Below are positions 5,889-10,627 of a stretch of DNA of 10,627 nucleotides, piece after piece (the stretch's first letter is position 1; every line of letters starts with the position of its first letter). The translations under genes were made by a program, and so were the position numbers. Source of the DNA: JANMQK01 sp031370485 (GTDB taxonomy: Bacteria > Acidobacteriota > Polarisedimenticolia > Gp22-AA2); assembly GCA_031370485.1 (NCBI GenBank), contig JANMQK010000058.1, positions 1 through 10,627 of the forward strand, given 5' to 3'. A model generated the notes under the pieces. That model worked only from the letters and a program-made list of their open reading frames with translations, made no database searches and was not told the DNA's origin.

Positions 5889-7220
5889 ATGGGAACGCCG
5901 CAACAGTCCGATCCGGCAGTGCCTCCCGGCGACCACAGGAAATCTCCGTTGGACCGGGACGCCCTGTTGATCGTCGATAACGATTCGCTGTCTCGAAAGG
6001 CCCACAAGGAGGCCATCGAGGCGGTCTGCCCGCAGTCGCTCGAGGTGATCGCCGCGGGCACCGCGGAAGAGGCCCTGGGCGTGCTTTATTCCCTCCGGGA
6101 CCAGAATCGCAACATCGAGATGGTCATCGCCAAGCAGGCTCTCTCCGGCATCCCGGGGGGCCGGCTGCTCGAGATCGTCAACGCCCAGTTCCCGCACGTC
6201 ACCAAGATCCTGCTCTCCGATCACCCGAGCCTCGACGAGGCGGTCTACAGCTTCAACAATGCCGGGCTCAGCAAGTACATCGCTCTCCCGTGGGAGCCCG
6301 AGGACGTGAAGTTCACGATCACGGCGCTGCTCCGCCAGCGTGAGATGAAGGCGCTCAACGACAGGCTGCTCTGCGATCTTCAGGAGCGCAACCAGCAGCT
6401 GACCGTGGCGTACCAGAGCCTCGAGGCGGCGCGGTCCGATCTCGAGCGCTCCTACATCCAGACGGTCCAGTCGCTCGCGGTGGCCCTGGAGGCCAAGGAT
6501 CGGTACACGGCCGGTCACTCGCAGCGTGTCGCGCGCTTCGCCATGCTGATCGCGCGGGGCATGGACCTCCCCAAGGCGGAGATCGACCTCGTGGGGCAGG
6601 TGGCCCTGCTGCACGACATCGGCAAGATCGGCATGCTGGACACCATCCTGAACAAGCCGGGCAATCTCACCGCGGAGGAGCGGGACCTCGTGAAGTCCCA
6701 CCCGGTCGTGGGGGCCCAGATCCTGGGCCCGGTGCGCACCTTCGAAAGGCACGTCCTCGGAATCAAGCACCATCACGAGATGTACGACGGCAGCGGCTAC
6801 CCCGACGGCCTGCGCGGCAAGGACATCCCGCTCGCGGCGCGCATCGTCTCACTGGCCGACTCGTTCGACGCCATGACCTCGACGCGCCCCTACCGGGTGG
6901 GCCTGCCGCTCGAATTCGCCATGAAGGAAATGCAGCGGATGAGCGGCAAGCAGTTCTGCCCCGACGTGGTCGAGACGTTCCTCCGGATCCTGCGCGAGTC
7001 GAGCGTCGTGGACGCACGGGCGGTCGAAGCGCTGGCCGAGGACGCGGCGCCGCCGGGGATCAAGTGGACGCCTCCGCCGCCGGCAAAGCCCGCCGGCGCA
7101 GCAGTGGCACCGCCCGGCGTAGCGGTGGAGCCGGCGCGCCAGGAAGCCCCTGGCCCGGTCGACGGAGAAGCGAAGGAAGCCGCGGCGGAGAAAGCAGGCG
7201 GCGCCGATCGCGCCGCCTGA
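5889..7220 (+). CDS. HD-GYP cyclic-di-GMP phosphodiesterase with a degenerate receiver domain
   Basis: Predicted cytoplasmic enzyme of 443 residues that hydrolyses cyclic-di-GMP (RpfG-like layout). Residues 25-150 have a response-regulator receiver fold and 150-190 are a helical, probably coiled-coil linker. Residues 190-375 are an HD-GYP domain and 388-443 a Pro/Ala-rich tail. The HD-GYP part looks intact: His210, His242-Asp243 (LLHDIGKIG), His271, HHHE (294-297), GSGYPDGL (301-308) and Asp324 in LADSFDAMTSTRPYR. The receiver looks unable to accept phosphate. The Asp position, in IEMVIAKQALSGIPGG, aligns with Lys82, and the conserved Lys before Pro-Trp is Leu133 (YIALPW). One acidic-pocket residue, Asp30, is kept. 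An in-frame ATG at 5778 would add 37 unrelated residues but precedes the promoter, so 5889 is preferred. A membrane protein gene follows 18 bp downstream. Its activity may be set by dimerisation or a partner protein instead of a histidine kinase. Confidence 0.88.
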   Translation: MGTPQQSDPAVPPGDHRKSPLDRDALLIVDNDSLSRKAHKEAIEAVCPQSLEVIAAGTAEEALGVLYSLRDQNRNIEMVIAKQALSGIPGGRLLEIVNAQFPHVTKILLSDHPSLDEAVYSFNNAGLSKYIALPWEPEDVKFTITALLRQREMKALNDRLLCDLQERNQQLTVAYQSLEAARSDLERSYIQTVQSLAVALEAKDRYTAGHSQRVARFAMLIARGMDLPKAEIDLVGQVALLHDIGKIGMLDTILNKPGNLTAEERDLVKSHPVVGAQILGPVRTFERHVLGIKHHHEMYDGSGYPDGLRGKDIPLAARIVSLADSFDAMTSTRPYRVGLPLEFAMKEMQRMSGKQFCPDVVETFLRILRESSVVDARAVEALAEDAAPPGIKWTPPPPAKPAGAAVAPPGVAVEPARQEAPGPVDGEAKEAAAEKAGGADRAA

Positions 7221-7238
7221 AAGGCCACGCAGGACACC

Positions 7239-7775
7239 ATGCTGCGCGCCATCCTCGGGGATTACGACTTCTGGCTCAACTTCACCTCCAACATGATCTC
7301 CGGTGTCCTGTTGACGCTCTTCTTCGGGTTGATCCTGACGAGCGTCATCGGGCATTTCAGCGAGAGGCGCCGGGCCAAGGGACAGCGCCGCAAGTTTCTG
7401 GAGTTCATCGAGCGCGAGCTGAGGCGCAACACGGCCGCGCTGGCCACGGGACTGGTGGAACTGCCGAAAGGGAACCTGCCGTACCCCCTGTTCGAAGTGT
7501 CCGCCTGGAAGGTCTCGGTCAATTCGTCCCTTCTCGAGAACATGGACGTCGAGCTGGTGCACCCGATCCTGTCGTCCTACAACCGCATCTGGGCCGCGAA
7601 TGATCTCTACCAGAATCTGCTGGAGACCTATTTCGAGAGGCTGGCCAAGCCAACGGAGGCGATCGAGCGGCGCTTCGTATTCCTGCGCCAGACCCTCCTG
7701 GGACGGCTCGTCGACCTGCAACCGAAGATCGACGAGTCGGTGAAGCAGATCCAGGCCCATCTGAAGTCGCCCTAG
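7239..7775 (+). CDS. Unrecognised single-pass membrane protein
   Basis: 178 residues; no family recognised. One hydrophobic segment (about 16-38, ending LTLFFGLILTSVIG) is followed at once by a basic stretch (ERRRAKGQRRK, 42-52). By the positive-inside rule this places the short N terminus outside and the ~135-residue C-terminal part in the cytoplasm. That part looks mostly helical, with regions rich in charged residues and leucines (52-75 and 115-175). It begins 18 bp after the HD-GYP stop with no promoter in between, so it is probably co-transcribed. A purine run (CAGGA) lies 5 nt before the ATG. A role as a membrane anchor or partner of the upstream phosphodiesterase is a guess from position only. 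Confidence 0.7.
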   Translation: MLRAILGDYDFWLNFTSNMISGVLLTLFFGLILTSVIGHFSERRRAKGQRRKFLEFIERELRRNTAALATGLVELPKGNLPYPLFEVSAWKVSVNSSLLENMDVELVHPILSSYNRIWAANDLYQNLLETYFERLAKPTEAIERRFVFLRQTLLGRLVDLQPKIDESVKQIQAHLKSP

Positions 7776-7791
7776 GCCCGGCCGGCCGCGG

Positions 7792-7812
7792 CGGCGGGCG
7801 TCGCGCCTGCCG
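7792..7812. terminator. GC-rich hairpin after the membrane protein gene, possible terminator
   Basis: CGGCGGGCG (7792-7800), loop TCG, CGCCTGCCG (7804-7812): a 9-bp stem with one G-U pair. It sits 17 bp after the stop codon and 11 bp before the next -35 box, the right place to separate the two transcripts. No T-tract follows, so it is not a classical intrinsic terminator. It could act with Rho, or have no role. Confidence 0.4.
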
Positions 7813-7823
7813 GGACCGCGTGC

Positions 7824-7853
7824 TTGACAGGGTGCGTTGGCGTGGTCTAGGAT
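7824..7853 (+). promoter_or_regulatory. Sigma70-type promoter of the RHH-nadA unit
   Basis: -35 TTGACA (7824-7829, perfect), 18-bp spacer, -10 TAGGAT (7848-7853, 4 of 6 matches). The expected start is near 7860, giving a leader of about 50 nt that spans the AT-rich repeats at 7867-7899. Confidence 0.72.
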
Positions 7854-7866
7854 GCTCTGGTTAGAC

Positions 7867-7899
7867 TATATAAGACTTATATAAGAATTATTTAAAAGG
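7867..7899 (+). repeat. Three tandem 11-bp repeats, probable operator of the RHH protein
   Basis: TATATAAGACT (7867-7877), TATATAAGAAT (7878-7888) and TATTTAAAAGG (7889-7899) run head to tail without gaps. The first two match at 10 of 11 bases; the third matches the second at 7 of 11. The period is about one helical turn, so all copies face the same side of the DNA. The surrounding 7861-7909 is only about 24% GC in otherwise GC-rich DNA. RHH repressors (MetJ, CopG/omega types) are known to bind tandem short repeats cooperatively. The array sits just after the predicted transcription start and before the RHH gene. The third copy also contains the probable Shine-Dalgarno (AAAAGG). Confidence 0.6.
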
Positions 7900-7909
7900 C
7901 TCAGTCAAC

Positions 7910-8128
7910 ATGACGCCACAGGGAACGCACAAGAAAATCAGGAGCTTCACCGCGACCGAGCCGGACCTCGAGATGCTGGAGGCGCTGGCCCGCTACCACG
8001 GGTTCTCCAAGAGCGCCACGATCACGAGCCTGATCAGGAAGGAGTTCTGGCGGGTTTTCCCCGCCGGGAACCGCACGGTACGGCCCGACAGGGGAGCGCG
8101 GGTCGTGGGGAGGAGCGATGAGAGCTGA
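7910..8128 (+). CDS. Small ribbon-helix-helix (MetJ/Arc-type) DNA-binding protein, likely autoregulator and nadA regulator
   Basis: 72 residues. Residues 8-16 (KKIRSFTAT) fit the beta strand that enters the DNA major groove as a dimer ribbon. Residues 17-31 form helix A, a Gly-Phe-Ser-Lys turn follows at 31-34, and 35-50 form helix B (ATITSLIRKEFWRVF). The C-terminal ~20 residues are basic and probably flexible. The pattern (strand, amphipathic helix, G-F-S-K-S turn, helix with I/L spacing) is typical of the RHH superfamily, but I do not recognise the subfamily. There is no toxin gene beside it, which argues against an antitoxin. The gene starts 10 nt after AAAAGG, directly downstream of three tandem 11-bp repeats, and its end overlaps nadA by 11 bp. 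The inference is a transcription factor controlling its own operon and so quinolinate synthesis; any ligand is unknown. Confidence 0.75.
   Translation: MTPQGTHKKIRSFTATEPDLEMLEALARYHGFSKSATITSLIRKEFWRVFPAGNRTVRPDRGARVVGRSDES
8107..8115 (+). promoter_or_regulatory. Strong Shine-Dalgarno of nadA inside the RHH gene
   Basis: GGGGAGGAG ends 2 nt before the nadA ATG at 8118; its GGGGAGG part has a 4-nt spacing. It supports the 8118 start and an 11-bp overlap with the RHH gene, hence translational coupling. Confidence 0.75.
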
Positions 8129-9119
8129 GCCCATTCCGGCTACGGATGCGTGGGTTCCCACCCCGTGGCGCGACCAGGACGGCGCGGATACGGCCCGGCG
8201 GATCGCGGAGATCCGCGGCCTGGCGCGCGAGAGAAAGGCCCTGATCCTGGCCCACAACTACCAGCTTCCGGCGGTGCAGGAAGCCGCCGATTACGTCGGG
8301 GATTCCCTGGGGCTCGCGCTCAAGGCGCGCGACGACGAGGCTTCTACGATCGTGTTCTGCGGGGTGCACTTCATGGCCGAGTCGGCGCGGATCCTGAATC
8401 CCGGGAAGAACGTCCTTCTCCCCAGCCTGGCCGCGGGATGCGCCCTCGCCGATTCGATCACCGCGGAGTCCCTCCTCGAATGGAAGGCCCGATACCCGGA
8501 TCACGCCGTCGTGACCTACATCAACAGCAGCGCCGAAGTGAAGGCGCTCTCCGACATCTGTTGCACCTCGGCGAACGCCGTGTCGGTCGTCCGGAGCCTG
8601 CCCCAGAGCAAGATCCTGTTCACCCCCGATCGGAACCTCGGGCGCTGGGTCGCAAAGCGGGTTCCGGAGAAGGACATCGTCGTGTACGACGGCGTCTGCC
8701 CCACGCACGACGTCCTGCGCGGCGTGACCGTCGATCGGCTCAAGACCGCGCATCCCGGCGCCGTCGTGATTGCCCACCCGGAATGCCGCGAGGACGTGCT
8801 GGCCATCGCCGACGAGGTCTGCTCGACCACCGGCATGATCGCCGCCGTCGAGCGCCATCCGGAGGCCTCGACCTTCCTCATCGCGACCGAGTGGGCCCTC
8901 ATCCACCAGATGAAGAAGCGGTTCCCGGGCCGCGAGTTCATCGCGGCCGATGGCTGCATCGGCTGCCGGCTTCACTGTCCCTACATGAAGATGATCGACC
9001 TGGAGGCCGTTCGCCGTTCCCTTCTCGAAGACGTGTTCCCGATCGAGGTCGATCCCGAGGACGCCGCCGGGGCCCGCAGGGCGCTCGAACGCATGATGGC
9101 GGTGCCGAGGGATCATTGA
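8118..9119 (+). CDS. nadA: Quinolinate synthase (NadA), [4Fe-4S] enzyme
   Basis: Condenses iminoaspartate with dihydroxyacetone phosphate to make quinolinate in de novo NAD synthesis; a cytoplasmic, oxygen-sensitive iron-sulfur enzyme. The protein has 333 residues, like the E. coli enzyme (347). Conserved blocks are LAHNYQLPAVQ (44-54), CGVHFMAESARILNP (81-95), AAGCALAD (105-112), TYINSSAEVKALSDICCTSA (133-152), PDRNLG (170-175), GVCPTHD (192-198), HPECREDV (220-227) and STTGMI (236-241). The C-terminal CPYMKM is at 287-292. Predicted cluster ligands are Cys108, Cys194 and Cys287. Cys280 and Cys283 sit just before the last ligand, resembling the E. coli C-terminal CxxCxxC but with one extra residue (CxxCxxxC). 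NadB and NadC are not in the window. It is translated from a strong ribosome binding site within the RHH gene, and the two share a promoter. Confidence 0.96.
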   Translation: MRAEPIPATDAWVPTPWRDQDGADTARRIAEIRGLARERKALILAHNYQLPAVQEAADYVGDSLGLALKARDDEASTIVFCGVHFMAESARILNPGKNVLLPSLAAGCALADSITAESLLEWKARYPDHAVVTYINSSAEVKALSDICCTSANAVSVVRSLPQSKILFTPDRNLGRWVAKRVPEKDIVVYDGVCPTHDVLRGVTVDRLKTAHPGAVVIAHPECREDVLAIADEVCSTTGMIAAVERHPEASTFLIATEWALIHQMKKRFPGREFIAADGCIGCRLHCPYMKMIDLEAVRRSLLEDVFPIEVDPEDAAGARRALERMMAVPRDH

Positions 9120-9161
9120 GCGGCCGGGGATGCGGGGCTCCGGGGTTGCCCGCCGTCGCGA

Positions 9162-9190
9162 TTGACGGGTGCCGGGGCTGTCCCTATAAT
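9162..9190 (+). promoter_or_regulatory. Near-consensus sigma70-type promoter of the membrane HD-GYP gene
   Basis: -35 TTGACG (9162-9167), 17-bp spacer, -10 TATAAT (9185-9190). It is the best promoter match in the window. The expected start is near 9197, leaving a leader of about 60 nt before the ATG at 9258. The 138-bp gap after nadA otherwise shows no convincing terminator and only a weak Shine-Dalgarno (GTGAGG, 9239-9244). Confidence 0.8.
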
Positions 9191-9257
9191 CACCCTGCTG
9201 CAGCGACCCCGCGCACGCGGCCCGCGTCTTCGACCGAAGTGAGGCCGGATCTCCGAC

Positions 9258-10627
9258 ATGACTGAAGCCAAGGGACTCACGAAACCCGCCGCCGACCCGC
9301 CGAAGCCCAAGGGCAAAATCGTCTACAGCTTTCTGCTCGTGCTGGTGACGGTCGGCCTGCTGCCTCTCGGGATCGTCGCCTACAAGCTGATCGACATCAG
9401 CCGCGAAGCGCTGGTCACCTCGCAGCAGGAGGTTCAGCTGCAGGTCGCGGCGGCCACCGTGCGTCAGCTGAACGCCGCAGTCAGCTCGCTGCGTGCCGAG
9501 ATGGCGCGCCTCTCCGAGGGGATCGCCGCCCTCTCGAAAGCGTCCGGCGGAGCCGAGGGCTCCTGGGTCCGGTCCGGACAGAGGCTGCTCAACCGTGTCG
9601 TCGGCTCGGAGCTGCTCCTGGTGCGCTACGTGCCTCGCTCGGGCACCGCGATGCAGGCCGGCCAGGAAGGACTGGCGCTGAACGACGAGACCGAGGCCGG
9701 ACTGCGCGATGGTGCGGAGGCCGCGTACGGCGGCGAGACGAAGGTCAGTGACCCCCTGGACCTCGCCGTCGGTGACACACGCCGGAAGGTGCTCGTCGTG
9801 TCGGTGCCGGCGGGTCCGGCCGAGGCTCCCTTCGGGGCCCTCAGCGCCGTGTTCGATTTCGCGTCATTCTGGGAGCCGGTCGTCGGAGGCCGGAGGGCGG
9901 GGTACACGATCTACGCCCTTGACGGCCGGGGAGGCCTCATCGCGGCCCAGGATGACGAGGGGATCATCAAGCCGGGGGAATACGAGCGCTACGGGGTGGT
10001 GCAGGAGTTCAAGCGTTCCCGGGGACGCTCGGCGCTGACGAGCGAGTTCACGGTGAACGTGGGCGGAAAGCCCGTGGACTACCTTGCCTCGTTCGACACG
10101 ACGGAGCAGGGCTGGGGTGTCTTCGTCCAGGTGGACAAGAAACAGGCGTACGCTTCGGTCAACCAGATGATCCAGACGACCCTTGTCTGGGCCGGCCTGG
10201 CGATGGGACTGGCGCTTGTGCTGGCGTACCTGATGGCCGCGACGGTGACGCGTCCCATCGAGGTCCTGGCCCGGGGGACCGCGTCGTTCGCGCGCGGAGA
10301 GCTGGACCACCGCGTCAGGATCCGCAACCGCAACGAGCTCGGCGCCCTCGCCGCGACCTTCAACGGCATGGCGGAGCAGATCCAGGGATACATCCAGCGG
10401 TTGAGCGCCGCGGCGCGCATCAACAACGAGCTGTTCATGGGCACGATCAAGGCCCTGGCCGACGCCATCGACGAGAAAGACCCCTACACGCGCGGCCACT
10501 CCGAGCGGGTCAACCGTTACGCTGTGCTCCTCGCGAAGCAGATGGGAATGAGCAAGAAGGAGATCCGCGAGATCCACATTGCGTCGCTGTTTCACGACAT
10601 CGGCAAGATCGGGATCGAGGACAAGAT
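9258..10627 (+). CDS. Membrane-bound sensor HD-GYP cyclic-di-GMP phosphodiesterase (Cache-like, HAMP, HD-GYP), 3' truncated by the window
   Basis: The frame is open from ATG 9258 to the window end (456 complete codons) with no stop. A short Lys/Pro-rich cytoplasmic N terminus precedes TM1 (about 21-42). Residues 43-306 form a periplasmic region long enough for a double Cache sensor; its end (ASFDTTEQGWGVFVQVDKKQ) resembles the membrane-proximal Cache end. TM2 is about 307-328. A HAMP linker (about 329-382) starts with TVTRPIEVLARG and contains NELGALAATFNGMAEQI. An HD-GYP domain starts near 395, with DPYTRGHSERV (first metal/substrate His414) and LFHDIGKIG (His446-Asp447). The GYP part lies beyond the window. 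The likely job is to read an extracellular small molecule and lower cyclic-di-GMP. The ligand is unknown. It has its own strong promoter. Confidence 0.9.
   Translation, partial: MTEAKGLTKPAADPPKPKGKIVYSFLLVLVTVGLLPLGIVAYKLIDISREALVTSQQEVQLQVAAATVRQLNAAVSSLRAEMARLSEGIAALSKASGGAEGSWVRSGQRLLNRVVGSELLLVRYVPRSGTAMQAGQEGLALNDETEAGLRDGAEAAYGGETKVSDPLDLAVGDTRRKVLVVSVPAGPAEAPFGALSAVFDFASFWEPVVGGRRAGYTIYALDGRGGLIAAQDDEGIIKPGEYERYGVVQEFKRSRGRSALTSEFTVNVGGKPVDYLASFDTTEQGWGVFVQVDKKQAYASVNQMIQTTLVWAGLAMGLALVLAYLMAATVTRPIEVLARGTASFARGELDHRVRIRNRNELGALAATFNGMAEQIQGYIQRLSAAARINNELFMGTIKALADAIDEKDPYTRGHSERVNRYAVLLAKQMGMSKKEIREIHIASLFHDIGKIGIEDK

Noticed and set aside
5751..6776. N-terminal extension of the waaA frame up to 6776 (796 residues)
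   Set aside because: The added ~340 residues are the antisense of the HD-GYP gene, have no family match, and lie upstream of the operon promoter. WaaA homology starts at 5750.
7910..8128. RHH protein as the antitoxin of a toxin-antitoxin pair
   Set aside because: No toxin-like small gene lies next to it. The following gene is nadA, an ordinary metabolic enzyme, overlapping it.
8034..9116. Long antisense frame (360 codons) opposite nadA
   Set aside because: High GC removes stop codons from the antisense strand. The protein looks like no family, and nadA is unambiguous on the other strand.
9228..9239. Small CTTC/GAAG hairpin in the leader of the membrane HD-GYP gene as a riboswitch element
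   Set aside because: Only a 4-bp stem, with no conserved riboswitch core visible in the ~60-nt leader.

Overview
The window is GC-rich (about two-thirds by eye) chromosomal DNA from a Gram-negative, LPS-making bacterium. I infer this from a lipid A / Kdo / heptose gene cluster, sigma70-type promoters and strongly G/C-ending codons. The phylum cannot be fixed from the sequence. An environmental lineage such as Acidobacteriota or a deltaproteobacterial-type phylum would fit, but this is a guess. I see no tRNA, rRNA, CRISPR array, insertion sequence or phage gene.

Region 1 (1-5750). The 3' end of an unrecognised + strand gene with a charged, disordered tail ends in a CTAG tetramer that it shares, stop to stop, with a convergent minus-strand operon. 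Read from its promoter near 5788 down to 191, that operon is waaA (Kdo transferase), lpxK (lipid A 4'-kinase), an lpxL-family late acyltransferase, gmhB (heptose bisphosphate phosphatase), hldA (heptose-7-phosphate kinase) and hldC (heptose-1-phosphate adenylyltransferase). All five internal junctions are 4-bp stop/start overlaps (ATGA, once GTGA), so the six proteins are probably co-translated. Together they attach Kdo to the lipid A precursor, phosphorylate and acylate it, and make the ADP-heptose precursor of the inner core. The isomerase (gmhA), epimerase (hldD) and heptosyltransferases are not in the window.

Region 2 (5751-7775). A 138-bp divergent intergenic region carries two good back-to-back promoters. 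Each -10 box lies only 8-9 nt from its ATG, so both transcripts should be leaderless or nearly so. Rightward, the first gene is an HD-GYP cyclic-di-GMP phosphodiesterase with a degenerate receiver domain that lacks the phospho-acceptor Asp. An unrecognised single-pass membrane protein follows.

Region 3 (7776-9119). A consensus-like promoter is followed by three tandem 11-bp AT-rich repeats. Next come a 72-residue ribbon-helix-helix (RHH) protein and, overlapping its end, nadA (quinolinate synthase). This looks like a self-contained, autoregulated NAD-synthesis control unit and is the best candidate here for something undescribed.

Region 4 (9120-10627). A near-perfect promoter drives a second, membrane-bound HD-GYP protein (TM, periplasmic Cache-like sensor, TM, HAMP, HD-GYP), which is cut off by the window end.
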